The notes beneath the pieces were generated by a model that did no database searches, had not been told where the DNA came from, and saw only the letters and a list, made by a program, of their open reading frames with translations. From Ferruginibacter yonginensis (GTDB lineage: Bacteria; Bacteroidota; Bacteroidia; Chitinophagales; Chitinophagaceae), in contig NZ_JBHSCZ010000001.1 in NCBI RefSeq assembly GCF_042651465.1, positions 1 through 64,000 on the forward strand: a DNA stretch of 64,000 nt, read 5' to 3'. Every line of letters begins with the position of its first letter. Positions within the stretch are counted from its first letter, which is position 1. This document shows positions 38,182-48,187 of the stretch, piece by piece. The translations under genes and the position numbers were made by a program.

Positions 38182-39044
38182 TCAGTGTAATTATTTGTTC
38201 TGTTGATGATGCTTTGTTGCAAGCCGTACGCCTTAATATAGCCCAAACCATTGGTGTGCCGCATGAAATATTGGTAGCGCATAACAAAGGGAGTGATGAA
38301 GGTATTTGTAGTGTATACAACAGGTTAGCTGCCACTGCACAATTTGCTTATGTATGTTTTATACATGAAGATGTGGTGTTGCATACTGCCGATTGGGGGC
38401 ATATGTTGATGCAAGCTTTTGAAGATAATAAAGTAGGATTGGTAGGTATTTCAGGAACGGTGTACAAATCTGCCTATGCCGCTGTATGGTCGGCCTGTGA
38501 TACGAGTTTATACCGTGTTACCGCCATACAACATTTTAAACAAAGTGGTAAGGTTGTACCAGCGCATTACAACCCACAACAAGAAAATTATAGTGCAGTA
38601 GCCGTTATTGATGGTGTATTAATGGCCACCACCAAAGTAATTTGGCAGCAACATCCATTTAATGAAGGGTTACTCAAAGGGTTTCATTGTTATGATATTG
38701 ATTTTAGTTTACAAATTCACCAAGCTGGTTATCATATAAAAGTACTACAGCAAGTGTTGTTAGAACATTTTTCGGAAGGTAAGCTTAACGAGTCATGGTT
38801 GCTTGATAGTTTGGCGTTGCACAAGCGGTATGCTGGTTATTTGCCATTGGTTGTGGGTAATGTACCAAATGCCCTACAGCGGAAGAGTGACTACATGTCG
38901 TTGGTAGCTGTGCTCTCCATGTTGTTACAATACAAGGGTTATAAGGCCAAGGCATTGCGATATTATTTTTTATTGATTACACGATATTTTCAATACAACC
39001 GATTACAATTTACCAAGCAGGTTCTGCGGTATTTGGTAAAATAA
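38178..39044 (+). CDS. Glycosyltransferase-like protein (StrF-like, Glyco_tranf_2_5), 288 aa
   Basis: The protein begins MISVIICSVDD and has VAHNKGSDEGICSVYN, FIHEDVVLHTADWG and GFHCYDIDFSLQ. These are the marks of the StrF-type branch of GT2-like transferases, in which an HED motif replaces the usual DxD. It carries a basic, helical C-terminus. It begins inside the stop codon of the previous gene (ATGA). Acceptor and donor unknown. Confidence 0.8.
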   Translation: MISVIICSVDDALLQAVRLNIAQTIGVPHEILVAHNKGSDEGICSVYNRLAATAQFAYVCFIHEDVVLHTADWGHMLMQAFEDNKVGLVGISGTVYKSAYAAVWSACDTSLYRVTAIQHFKQSGKVVPAHYNPQQENYSAVAVIDGVLMATTKVIWQQHPFNEGLLKGFHCYDIDFSLQIHQAGYHIKVLQQVLLEHFSEGKLNESWLLDSLALHKRYAGYLPLVVGNVPNALQRKSDYMSLVAVLSMLLQYKGYKAKALRYYFLLITRYFQYNRLQFTKQVLRYLVK

Positions 39045-39048
39045 AACG

Positions 39049-40185
39049 ATGCAGGTATATCATTTTCATAATGGCGGTGGTGGGGGTGTGTTGGCTGTTA
39101 TCAGTAATTTGATACAGTACCAACCCGAAGGAATGGTGTCCCAACACATCATCTATACCATTAATCAACAGCAGCATCCACAATTTGAAGTGCCTGTAAT
39201 ACCTGGTGTTGCATCTGTAACCGTATTTTATTACCAACCCCAATGGAACTTTTATTATACCTGTAAACAGTTAGCACAGTTAATACCAAGTGATGCCTTG
39301 TTGGTAGCACATGACTGGCTAGAGTTGGCGATGGTGGCTATGTTGGGTTTACCACACCCCGTAGTAATGATGGTACATGGTGATTATGCTTATTATTATG
39401 ATTTAGCAGTAAAGCATCAAGCGCAGGTAAATGGTTATTTGTGTGTAGCTGCCCCTATTGAAAGTCGATTGAAAACATTGTTGCCTCAAAAAGCAGTACA
39501 TCGTATTTGGTTTCCGGTACCAGACATTACCTTTTCGCCTCAGCCCTTTCATAATACCACTTTGCAATTATTGTTTGCAGGTAGGTGTACACCAGAAAAA
39601 GGCTATGATATATTGCCATTGATAGATGCTGCTTTACGAAAAGTTGGTATTGCTGTACAATGGTTCATTGCTGGCGAAGGCGCAGCAGCTGCAGCGGCAC
39701 AGGGTATTTGGTTGACCGATGCCAATGTACAGTTTTTAGGAAAATTGCCTGCTGCTACATTGTATCGTTACATGCAACAAGTGCATGGTTTGGTGCTGCC
39801 ATCATTAGCAGAGGGGTTACCCGTAGTATTGGTAGAAGCCATGAAGGCTGGTGCCATTGTATTGGTTAATGATTTACCTGGAGGTGTTGCTGAAGTAGTG
39901 CAAGCGCCTGAAAGAGGTTTTACTATTCCACAAAATGAAGTTAACGGTTATGTAGCAGCCATTCAGTATTTATTACAGCATCCTGAAAAAGCAGTTGCTA
40001 TTCAGCAAGCAGCCCATACATATGTACAAACATATTTTGATGCACACCGCAATGCAGCAGCTATTATTGCGTTATTGCAAATGTATGCTCGTAGTACACA
40101 AATACGCATTCCTCAAAAATTATATGGCAGCAGGTTAGACCAGCCTTGGCTTCCTAATTTTATTGTACGATTGTTAAGAAAATAG
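39049..40185 (+). CDS. Glycosyltransferase family 4, 378 aa
   Basis: The protein starts with MQVYHFHNGGGGGVLAVISNLI, an acceptor loop with five Gly. The donor half has LLFAGRCTPEKGYDIL, WFIAGEG and the E-x7-E motif in LAEGLPVVLVEAMKAGAIV. It is a cytoplasmic GT-B enzyme. The gene follows the previous one after four bases and precedes the next by three, so it is deep within the operon. Donor unknown. Confidence 0.85.
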   Translation: MQVYHFHNGGGGGVLAVISNLIQYQPEGMVSQHIIYTINQQQHPQFEVPVIPGVASVTVFYYQPQWNFYYTCKQLAQLIPSDALLVAHDWLELAMVAMLGLPHPVVMMVHGDYAYYYDLAVKHQAQVNGYLCVAAPIESRLKTLLPQKAVHRIWFPVPDITFSPQPFHNTTLQLLFAGRCTPEKGYDILPLIDAALRKVGIAVQWFIAGEGAAAAAAQGIWLTDANVQFLGKLPAATLYRYMQQVHGLVLPSLAEGLPVVLVEAMKAGAIVLVNDLPGGVAEVVQAPERGFTIPQNEVNGYVAAIQYLLQHPEKAVAIQQAAHTYVQTYFDAHRNAAAIIALLQMYARSTQIRIPQKLYGSRLDQPWLPNFIVRLLRK

Positions 40186-40188
40186 TTC

Positions 40189-41097
40189 ATGGAGTTACCT
40201 TTAGTTAGTGTGTTAATGACGGCCTATAATAGGGCAGCTTATATAGGAGCCGCTATAAAAAGTGTGCAAGCTAGTAGCTATACACATTGGGAGTTGATTA
40301 TTACGGATGATTGTTCAACAGACGGAACGGTGGCGATATGTGAGCAGTTTGCTGCTGCTGATGCAAGAATAAAATTGTACCGAAATCCCCATAATTTGGG
40401 CGATTATGGTAATAGAAACCGGGCTGCTTCTTTAGCAACGGGTATATATTTAAAATACGTTGATGCTGATGATATGATTTATCCGCATACCATTGCAGCA
40501 ATGGTACAGGCGATGGAACAACATCCTAGTGCAGCGTATGGTTTTAGTTATTTTGGTCCGCCCAACGATGCTATTCATTTTCCAAGGTTGTTTACACCAC
40601 AGGTTGCATATCAAACCCATTTTTTAGTGCAATCATTTTTTTATGCTGGTCCGGGTGGTGCCATCATTCGTAAAGCAGCTTTTGATGCAGTAGGGGGTTT
40701 TAGTGGCAAACGTTATGTAGGCGATACTGAATTATGGCTGCGTTTATCAGCCCAATATGATTGTGTGCAGTTTTGGCCAGCCCTGCTTTGGTGGCGGCAA
40801 CATGATGCGCAGGAAAATAAATATGAGCAGCAAGATTACCAAGCGTTGGTAAGTAGGCATTTGTTGGTGATGGATGCATTGTCGCAAGCCCAAGTACCGC
40901 TTGATGCCGCAGCAATAGCAAAGGCAAAGCGGAATTTTATTAGGATTTATTGCCATAAAATCATTCGTTTTATGTTAACGGGTAATTTTACGGCAGTAGG
41001 TATATTGCTCAAGGGCTATAAAGTAAGTGCGCTGCAACTAATTCAATCATTATTGCCCGTAAATAAATTACAACGTTTGATAGGAAAGGGGCAATAG
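40189..41097 (+). CDS. Glycosyltransferase family 2, 302 aa
   Basis: GT-A enzyme with VSVLMTAYNRAAYIGAAI, ITDDCSTDGT, GNRNRAASLATG and the metal site YVDADDMI at about residues 89-96. RYVGDTELWLRLSAQY carries the probable catalytic acid/base. The C-terminal 80 residues are helical and basic. A 90-bp AT-rich gap follows that contains a weak inverted repeat ATTATTA/TAATAAT, the largest spacing in this part of the locus. An internal promoter there cannot be excluded. Confidence 0.87.
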   Translation: MELPLVSVLMTAYNRAAYIGAAIKSVQASSYTHWELIITDDCSTDGTVAICEQFAAADARIKLYRNPHNLGDYGNRNRAASLATGIYLKYVDADDMIYPHTIAAMVQAMEQHPSAAYGFSYFGPPNDAIHFPRLFTPQVAYQTHFLVQSFFYAGPGGAIIRKAAFDAVGGFSGKRYVGDTELWLRLSAQYDCVQFWPALLWWRQHDAQENKYEQQDYQALVSRHLLVMDALSQAQVPLDAAAIAKAKRNFIRIYCHKIIRFMLTGNFTAVGILLKGYKVSALQLIQSLLPVNKLQRLIGKGQ

Positions 41098-41187
41098 TGA
41101 AATGTTTTTTACGTCATTATTAGTTTCTTAATAATTGATAATCATCTTTTTTAATTTTTTGTATCTGTTTCCAACCAATCTACTGCA

Positions 41188-42504
41188 TTGAAAATTGTTC
41201 AAGTATTACAGCATTTTTTACCACAGCAAACTGCTGGTACAGAAGTGTATACCTATGCATTGAGTAAGGCTTTACTACAGCAAGGCCATGAAGTGACTGT
41301 AGTGATACCGGGTTATGGTGCCACTGCTACCACTCAATATGTGTATGAGGGTATTACGGTGATACAATATGCCGAACCATCTGTTGTAGATAGGGCATTG
41401 ATTATGGGTGAAAGAGCACCTGATGGATTAACAAATTTTACAGCAGTTATTAAAAATGTATCACCTGATTTGGTGCATTTTCAAGCAGTTGGTGGCAGTA
41501 ATGGTGTTGGTATATTGCATGTTACAGCCGTACACTCCATGGCAATACCTATTGTAACCACACTTCATTTAGCTGGGTACAGTTGTATCAGCAATAACTT
41601 ATTGTTTAAAGATGCTGTTGTTTGCGATGGTATAATTGATGTATATAAGTGTAGTAGTTGTGCTTTACACCAAAAGGGATTGAGGGGTGCAAAATTATCA
41701 ATGGTACATAGCTTAGGTACTTTAATGTTTAAAGCAGGCTTTAATAGCATTGGTTGGGGTAATAGTTTGGGTACTGCTTTGGCACACCCTTTTTTAATAC
41801 AATCATTACAACACAGGTTATTACAACTTGCACAAATGAGTAGTAAGTTGGTGGTACTTACCAAATGGTACCAACAAGTTTTATTGCAAAATGGGGTAGC
41901 AGCATCCACACTAAAATTGATACAACAAGGGCTGCCAAGTAGTAGTAGCTTTACTGCAACACGTACGCATTCAACCACTTTACGGTTGGTATTTGTTGGT
42001 AGAATAGGTGCATCGAAAGGGTTACATCTTTTATTAAAAGCAATGCAAACGTTACCCGTTGGTGCTGTGTCGCTTTCGGTGTATGGGCCAGAAACGGAGC
42101 CAGATTATGTAGCCGAATGTAAGGAAATGGCACAGCATTTACCCGTTACATGGGGTGGTATCATCAACGCTGGTGCAATGGTAGCAACATTGCAAGCATA
42201 CGATTGCTTGGTATTACCATCGGTGATTTGTGAAATGAGTCCGTTAGTAATTCAAGAAGCTTTTGCAGCAGGTATACCCGTTATTGCTTCCAACGTATAT
42301 GGCAATGCCGAACAAATAACGGATGGCGTTAATGGGTGGCTGTTTGATTTTAATAGTGCCACATCTTTACAACAAAAAATACAATTACTGATACAAACAC
42401 CTGCTTTACTGGAAACTGCTCGTACACAAATACCTGCCGTAACTCATTTTGAAACAGTTGCTCATCAGTACCAACAATTATATAAAAGCATATTGGCTTT
42501 ATGA
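41188..42504 (+). CDS. Glycosyltransferase family 4 with Cys cluster, 438 aa
   Basis: The best start is the TTG at 41188, which directly precedes KIVQVLQHFLPQQTAGTEVYTYAL, the canonical GT4 beginning; no ATG is better placed. Residues of about 140-165 hold a cysteine cluster (CIS...VVCDGIIDVYKCSSC), found in a GT4 group and possibly binding a metal. The donor half has VFVGRIGASKGLHLL and CEMSPLVIQEAFAAGIPVIAS (E-x7-E). It overlaps the next gene by four bases. Specificity unknown. Confidence 0.82.
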   Translation: MKIVQVLQHFLPQQTAGTEVYTYALSKALLQQGHEVTVVIPGYGATATTQYVYEGITVIQYAEPSVVDRALIMGERAPDGLTNFTAVIKNVSPDLVHFQAVGGSNGVGILHVTAVHSMAIPIVTTLHLAGYSCISNNLLFKDAVVCDGIIDVYKCSSCALHQKGLRGAKLSMVHSLGTLMFKAGFNSIGWGNSLGTALAHPFLIQSLQHRLLQLAQMSSKLVVLTKWYQQVLLQNGVAASTLKLIQQGLPSSSSFTATRTHSTTLRLVFVGRIGASKGLHLLLKAMQTLPVGAVSLSVYGPETEPDYVAECKEMAQHLPVTWGGIINAGAMVATLQAYDCLVLPSVICEMSPLVIQEAFAAGIPVIASNVYGNAEQITDGVNGWLFDFNSATSLQQKIQLLIQTPALLETARTQIPAVTHFETVAHQYQQLYKSILAL

Positions 42505-43541
42505 AGATATTAATAGTGATGGATCCGGGGATTTTGATACCGGTACAAGGGTATGGCGGTCACGAACGTTTGGTCGATATGTTTGCACAAGCCTATCAGC
42601 AAATGGGGCATGAGGTAGATTTGTTAATCACTAATGGCTCTACTGTACCGGGTTGTAGGGTGTATGGATATGGGAAAGTTGGTTTTCCGCCAACCAAAAA
42701 AGATGCACAAAAAGCGATATTTACCGCATGGCGGTTTTTATGGAAGCGTAGAAAGCAATATGATTTGATACATAATTTTGGTAGATTATTATACCTATTG
42801 CCCGTATTACCATTTAAGGTAAAAAAAATAATGACTTATGGTAGAGAAATTACTAGTGGTAATATACGCATGATACAGCGGTTACCGCATCGGCAATTGG
42901 TATTTACTGGTTGTAGCACCAATTTAATTGAAAGAGCAGGGGTTACAGGTAATTGGCATACAGTATACAATGCTATACAATTTAATAAGTACCAACTTGT
43001 ACCCATTGTTGCAGTTGATGCTCCTTTAATGTTTTTAGGAAGAATTGAAAAGGTAAAGGGTTGTCATACGGCTATTGCTGTTGCAAAAGCAACGCAGCAA
43101 CGATTGGTAATTGCCGGTAATGTATCGCCATTGGCAGATGAGCAAGCTTATTTTGACACTGAAATAGCGCCGCATATTGATGGTACACAAATTCAATATA
43201 TTGGTGCCGTAAATGACGCACAAAAAAATGAATGGTTGGGTAAAGCCAAGGCTTTATTAATGCCTATTGAATGGAACGAACCATTTGGAATTGTAATGAT
43301 AGAAGCGATGGCTTGTGGTACACCCGTCATTGCATTTGAGAAAGGCTCCGTAACGGAGGTGGTTGATGAAGGTATTACAGGTTTTAAAGTAGCGCATACT
43401 GAAGGTATGATTGCTGCTCTAGAACAATTATCGGAATTTGATAGAACAGCTTGTAGGCAACATGCAGCAGCACGTTTTGATGCTAAGGTAATTGCACAAC
43501 AATATTTAAGTTTGCATGCATCAGCTACCCCAACAAATTAA
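42501..43541 (+). CDS. Glycosyltransferase family 4, 346 aa
   Basis: The N-terminus ILIPVQGYGGHERLVDMFAQAY is the glycine-rich loop and first helix of GT-B enzymes. FLGRIEKVKGCHTAI, LVIAGNV and WNEPFGIVMIEAMACGTPVIAF complete a standard GT4 donor site with an intact E-x7-E. It begins in an ATGA overlap with the previous gene. At 346 residues it is a compact member of the family. Donor unknown. Confidence 0.85.
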   Translation: MKILIVMDPGILIPVQGYGGHERLVDMFAQAYQQMGHEVDLLITNGSTVPGCRVYGYGKVGFPPTKKDAQKAIFTAWRFLWKRRKQYDLIHNFGRLLYLLPVLPFKVKKIMTYGREITSGNIRMIQRLPHRQLVFTGCSTNLIERAGVTGNWHTVYNAIQFNKYQLVPIVAVDAPLMFLGRIEKVKGCHTAIAVAKATQQRLVIAGNVSPLADEQAYFDTEIAPHIDGTQIQYIGAVNDAQKNEWLGKAKALLMPIEWNEPFGIVMIEAMACGTPVIAFEKGSVTEVVDEGITGFKVAHTEGMIAALEQLSEFDRTACRQHAAARFDAKVIAQQYLSLHASATPTN

Positions 43542-43580
43542 TAAGTCAGTTAACACCCAGTTTTTTTTTAGAAAACTTTC

Positions 43581-44858
43581 ATGCAGCCTCAACAAACAAC
43601 TGGTAACATTGTATTGGTAACATCGGGTCAACCGAGTGCCAACCCTCGATTGGTAAAAGAGGCTTTGTCATTGGCTGATGCTGGTTATCAAGTTACGGTA
43701 TTGTACGTACCTATTTCACCTTGGGCCACGGCATTGGATGATGCTTTATTTGCAACGCATCGCAACATTGATTGGAAACAGGTAGGGCAAAATGCTGAAA
43801 ATGCTCCGTGGCGGTATAAATGGCTTCGATTACAAAGTAAATGTTATGGGTGGTTGTTTCGTTTAATGGGCCCTCATTTTAGGTGGGCTAGTTATGGGCA
43901 AGCATTGTATGCAAAGGCATTGCTTAGTGCAGCTTTGCAAATAAAAGCTACACATTATCGTGGTCATAATTTAGGGGCATTGCCAGCGGTGGTAGCTGCG
44001 GCAAAGCGATATGGTGCTACGGCCTCATTTGATTTTGAAGATTACCATAGGGGTGAATCCGCTGAGGGAACGTTGGCACAACAACAAGTCGTTGCAATTG
44101 AACAGCAATTTGTACCAGCCTTATCATGGGCAACAGGTGCAAGTCCGTTAATTACTGAAGCCTATCAACAGTTGTTTCCTCAAGTGCCCATAACCACGGT
44201 ACAAAATTGTTTTACAAAAGCATACGCTTTGCCAACTGTTACAACCATACCGCAAGTGCCTTTACAATTATTTTGGTTTTCGCAACATGTAGGCAAAGAT
44301 AGGGGGTTGGAGACCGTTATTGCCGCTATGAATTTATTGCCAACACAGCCCATTGTATTGCATTTGTTGGGTAATGTAACACCGGCTTTAAAATTATATT
44401 TTAATGGATTATTGCGTACAACAAATAGCCATTTGCAGCAAATAATTTGGCATGCACCTGTTGCTGAAGCCGCTATTGTTTCATTGGCTAGTCAATGCCA
44501 TATAGGGTTGGCTTGTGAAGTACCCCATATAGCCAATAGAACGGTTTGTTTAACCAATAAAATTTATATGTATTTATTAGCAGGTAATGCTATTGTATAT
44601 TCACAAACCAAGGCACAACAGCAGTTTTGGGAACAGTATTCCGATACTGGTTGTACCTACGCACCTTACGATGCAGCTGGTTTGGCAGCTATTTTGGCTA
44701 ACTATGCAACAGATGCGCATTTATTACAATTGCACCGAAAGAACTCTCATGCATTGGCACAAGAGCGTTTGCATTGGGAAGCGGAACAAACTTCTTTTTT
44801 GCAACTAGTCGCTGCATCTATTTCTTCACCTTCTACTTACGCTACTACATCAATATGA
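43581..44858 (+). CDS. Glycosyltransferase (GT-B, GT4-like), 425 aa
   Basis: The protein opens with IVLVTSGQPSANPRLVKEALSLADAGYQV, the pattern of GT4-type enzymes that read a pre-existing acceptor. ASFDFEDYHRGE follows in the middle. The donor half has WFSQHVGKDRGLE and CLTNKIYMYLLAGNAIVYS, a degenerate version of the usual E-x7-E region. It is therefore placed in the GT-B group with less certainty about clan. It overlaps the next gene by four bases. Confidence 0.75.
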   Translation: MQPQQTTGNIVLVTSGQPSANPRLVKEALSLADAGYQVTVLYVPISPWATALDDALFATHRNIDWKQVGQNAENAPWRYKWLRLQSKCYGWLFRLMGPHFRWASYGQALYAKALLSAALQIKATHYRGHNLGALPAVVAAAKRYGATASFDFEDYHRGESAEGTLAQQQVVAIEQQFVPALSWATGASPLITEAYQQLFPQVPITTVQNCFTKAYALPTVTTIPQVPLQLFWFSQHVGKDRGLETVIAAMNLLPTQPIVLHLLGNVTPALKLYFNGLLRTTNSHLQQIIWHAPVAEAAIVSLASQCHIGLACEVPHIANRTVCLTNKIYMYLLAGNAIVYSQTKAQQQFWEQYSDTGCTYAPYDAAGLAAILANYATDAHLLQLHRKNSHALAQERLHWEAEQTSFLQLVAASISSPSTYATTSI

Positions 44859-45754
44859 AGATTGCTATCACCGTTAATAAAACGGATGTTTGGTTTTGTA
44901 AAATATGCGTTGCAAGCATACGCTATTATTATCCTGATGTGCCTATTTATTTGATCAAAGATGAGTTGAATGGTGCTTTTTCAACCCAAGAAATTGAGCG
45001 GTATTGGCAGGTATCATTGATTCAATTTGAAGCTAAAAATTTTGGATGGGCAGCTGCTAAAATATTTTTTTTAACCGACGAACGATTTAAAGGCGAACAG
45101 TTTTTGGTAATTGATGCGGATATTGTGTTTACAGGAAAGTTGTTAGATGTATTGATGCCATTGGCTAACAAAGCTGATTTGGTTGTATCGCCTGAACCTA
45201 CTGAAGATCCAACGGCAGATTGGGTAAAGAAAACTTATTTTGATATGGGAGTGGTGAACGCTACTTTTCCGCAATATCAATATCCGGGTTACTTTTTTAA
45301 TACTGGTCAGTTGGTTGTTACAATTGGTTGTATGCCCAAGGCAGATATAAGTTACTTTTTTGATTTTGATGGTTATCCACATTGGAAACGTTTACAAGAT
45401 TTTCCGTTGGTAGATCAATCGATGTTGAATGTATTGGTACCTATTTGGGAGCAGTCGCAACAATTAGTAGTTGATGCCACAACGCCATTTATGTTATGGA
45501 GTGAAGCTGCAGTAACCCAAACATTAACTTTAGCGGGGGTTAAAGAAGGCAAATCTCATCCGCAATTAATACATTGGGCAGGTGCCTTGCGTACACCGCA
45601 ATTATCATTGATGACCAGAAGTGATATTTTACAATTTTTTGAGTCATATTATTATAGTCGTATTCCATTTGGAAGCATCACATCTTTACTACGTAAATGC
45701 CCAGTAGTTGTAAAAAATGGTTTACGTAGCTTGTATCGTACTATTAAAAAGTGA
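44855..45754 (+). CDS. GT-A fold nucleotide-sugar transferase (GT8-like), 299 aa
   Basis: The ATG at 44855 gives MKIAITVNKTDVWFCKICVASIRYYYPDVPIYLI, a GT-A start. The start lies in an ATGA overlap with the previous stop, which is why I prefer it to the upstream in-frame TTG at 44774. The metal site FLVIDADIVFTG lies near residue 88. The overall order resembles GT8-like and related transferases, without a firm family match. The C-terminus ends in a basic segment. Donor unknown. Confidence 0.75.
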   Translation: MKIAITVNKTDVWFCKICVASIRYYYPDVPIYLIKDELNGAFSTQEIERYWQVSLIQFEAKNFGWAAAKIFFLTDERFKGEQFLVIDADIVFTGKLLDVLMPLANKADLVVSPEPTEDPTADWVKKTYFDMGVVNATFPQYQYPGYFFNTGQLVVTIGCMPKADISYFFDFDGYPHWKRLQDFPLVDQSMLNVLVPIWEQSQQLVVDATTPFMLWSEAAVTQTLTLAGVKEGKSHPQLIHWAGALRTPQLSLMTRSDILQFFESYYYSRIPFGSITSLLRKCPVVVKNGLRSLYRTIKK

Positions 45755-45785
45755 TTTTTATTGATGACCACATAACTATATTTTT

Positions 45786-47087
45786 TTGAAAAAAGTTCTC
45801 ATTATATATCCACATTTTCCTCCTTCAAATTTAGCAGGGGTGCATCGGCCAAGGTTGTTTGCACAACATTTACCATCATTTGGTTGGGAGCCAATTATAC
45901 TCACTGTTGCTGAAAAGTTTTATGAGGAAGCGCCTGATTATAATTTGGTGAAATTATTACCTGCTCGTTTACGCATTGAAAAAGTAGCTGCAATGCCAGT
46001 CACCAAACCTAGGTTGGTAGGCGATATAGGTTTGAGGGGTTTTTTACCATTGTATAAAAAAGCGAAAGCCATCATTAAGGCAGAGGTCATTGATTTTATA
46101 TACATTCCAATACCTTCTTTTTATGGGGCTTTATTAGGGAGAAGGTTGCATGCAACAACGGGTGTACCTTATGGCATTGACTATATTGACCCTTGGGTAC
46201 ATGTGTTTCCGGGTAGTAATAAGGTATTGAGTAGGCATTGGTTGAGTACCCAATTAGCCAAATTTTTAGAACCTATCGCAGTAAAAAAGGCATCATTAAT
46301 AACAGGTGTAGCAGCAGGGTATTATAAACCTGTGCTTGAAAGAAACCCCCATTTAAAAACACAAGCTGTTGTAGGGGCTATGCCTTATGGTGGCGAAAAA
46401 GCTGATCATGCTATTGTACCAAGTTTGTCAATTACGCCATATTTATTTACAGCAGAACAAGGTATTTTTAAAATGATGTATGCAGGAGCCATGTTGCCTA
46501 AAGCCTATGAACCATTAGAAGCTATATTTAAGGCTATATCGGCTAATAAAGCAGCATTCAGCAACGTTCAGTTTCATTTTGTAGGCACAGGTAGTAGGGC
46601 GCTAGATGATCAGAGTTATACCATAAAACCATTGGCTGAAAAATATGGTTTGTATAATAGTATTGTATTTGAATACCCAAAGCGAATTCCTTATTTAGAT
46701 GTATTGGTCCATTTAAATATTGCCAATGGTATTTTTATTTTGGGTAGTACAGAACCTCATTATACCCCTAGTAAAACCTACCAAGCTGTATTAAGTGAAA
46801 AGCCATTGTTTGCAGTATTGCACCAACAAAGTACGGCTGTTGCAATAGTGAGGCAATCAAATGCTGGAGTTGTTTTGGCTTTTGATGGTGCTGCAGGTGT
46901 TGGTACTATAACCGCTGATTTTATCACACATTTTATGGCTTACCAACAATTTGCTTCCACTTACAATATTGCACAAGTAGATATGCAGTTATTTGAACAA
47001 TACAGTGCTAAAAACGTAACGGCTGCTTTGGCAAATTTGCTTGATAAAGTGGTGCCAACTGCTCAACCCTCATCTACTCAACATTGA
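45786..47087 (+). CDS. Glycosyltransferase (GT-B, GT4-like), 433 aa
   Basis: The start is a TTG directly before KKVLIIYPHFPPSNLAGVHRPRLFAQHLP, the typical opening of this GT4-like group. FGWEPIILTV, YIDPWVHVFP and MYAGAMLPKAYEPLE are further family features. The C-terminal E-x7-E is missing; a segment STEPHYTPSKTYQAVLSEKPLF stands in its place, as in several related enzymes. Its stop overlaps the next start (TGATG). Sugar specificity unknown. Confidence 0.78.
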   Translation: MKKVLIIYPHFPPSNLAGVHRPRLFAQHLPSFGWEPIILTVAEKFYEEAPDYNLVKLLPARLRIEKVAAMPVTKPRLVGDIGLRGFLPLYKKAKAIIKAEVIDFIYIPIPSFYGALLGRRLHATTGVPYGIDYIDPWVHVFPGSNKVLSRHWLSTQLAKFLEPIAVKKASLITGVAAGYYKPVLERNPHLKTQAVVGAMPYGGEKADHAIVPSLSITPYLFTAEQGIFKMMYAGAMLPKAYEPLEAIFKAISANKAAFSNVQFHFVGTGSRALDDQSYTIKPLAEKYGLYNSIVFEYPKRIPYLDVLVHLNIANGIFILGSTEPHYTPSKTYQAVLSEKPLFAVLHQQSTAVAIVRQSNAGVVLAFDGAAGVGTITADFITHFMAYQQFASTYNIAQVDMQLFEQYSAKNVTAALANLLDKVVPTAQPSSTQH

Positions 47088-48172
47088 TGTTAGCCTCATC
47101 TAAACGATTAGGTGTTATTGATGGTTGGCGTGCCATAGCTTGCATGGGTGTGTTGTATATTCATGTAATGGGCCTGTTGCAGCAACCAACTTGTTTTATT
47201 GCTGGTATAGATGTTTTTAAAGTATTGAGTATATGGGGTAATGGTGTTCATTTGTTTTTTGTAATCAGTGGCTTTTGTTTTTATTGGGTAATGCATGGCA
47301 AGCAACAATGGGATATTGCTGCATTGATTGGATTTTGGAAAAAACGATTGTTACGTATTGCACCTGCATTTTATGTTGCTTGTATGGTTTATGCTTTGGT
47401 TTATTTTAAAACCATCAACAGTGCCGTATTGTTTAAACTAGCATGTAATTTTTTATTTATTCAACCATATGTACATGGTGCAGAAATTGCAGGTATTTTT
47501 TGGTCGTTATCAGTAGAGTGGTTTTTTTATATTGGGTTACCCTTTGTATTTATGGCCATCAAAAAGTGGGGATATCGAATAATGTTGGGGCCGTTGCTGC
47601 TGTTATTTATTTTGCTCAATTTGGCTCATTATAAAGGGTTGCTCTATAACAATGATTTTGCATGGTACTACACCATCATGGGTAATTTTGGTCATTTTGT
47701 TTGGGGTATCATCATTGGACGATTGTACCAAACATCTAAAGCGACCACATGGCCTTTTAAAAGTTGGGTCGGTTTTATAGTAGGGTTGGTAATTGCTTAC
47801 ATGGGTAAAGTGTTTTATTATAGTGCATGGGTTACCAAAATGGGAACATTTGGATTTTTGTTTGAAACTATTGGTCCTCTATTGATGACATTTGGCTTTG
47901 CTTACATGATTTTGGTATCATTACAACATCCCACTATTGGAAAAATAATTGGTAACAAATATTTGGCATTTGTTGGTAAAATTTCATTTAGTTTTTATTT
48001 GTGGCATGCACTGTTACTCGATGTTTGTTTTGGTGTATTTCAACAATATTTACCTAATGGTCCGTTACAATTGGTAAGTTTATATATACTTACAACATTG
48101 GTGATCATACCCATTAGTTATTTGAGTTATTGGTTGTTAGAATCATTTTATTTTAGGTTACAAAAATCATAA
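47087..48172 (+). CDS. Membrane O-acyltransferase (acyltransferase 3 / OafA-like), 361 aa
   Basis: A polytopic protein with about ten membrane helices. The N-terminal motif RLGVIDGWRAIACMGVLYIHV contains the conserved Arg and His of the acyltransferase 3 family, and FFVISGFCFYW follows. FWSLSVEWFFYIGLP is the other hallmark. Such enzymes O-acetylate exported or lipid-linked sugars from the membrane. The ATG at 47087 overlaps the previous stop by one base; an in-frame TTG at 47084 is less likely. Confidence 0.9.
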   Translation: MLASSKRLGVIDGWRAIACMGVLYIHVMGLLQQPTCFIAGIDVFKVLSIWGNGVHLFFVISGFCFYWVMHGKQQWDIAALIGFWKKRLLRIAPAFYVACMVYALVYFKTINSAVLFKLACNFLFIQPYVHGAEIAGIFWSLSVEWFFYIGLPFVFMAIKKWGYRIMLGPLLLLFILLNLAHYKGLLYNNDFAWYYTIMGNFGHFVWGIIIGRLYQTSKATTWPFKSWVGFIVGLVIAYMGKVFYYSAWVTKMGTFGFLFETIGPLLMTFGFAYMILVSLQHPTIGKIIGNKYLAFVGKISFSFYLWHALLLDVCFGVFQQYLPNGPLQLVSLYILTTLVIIPISYLSYWLLESFYFRLQKS

Positions 48173-48187
48173 ACGCTTTATATTTTG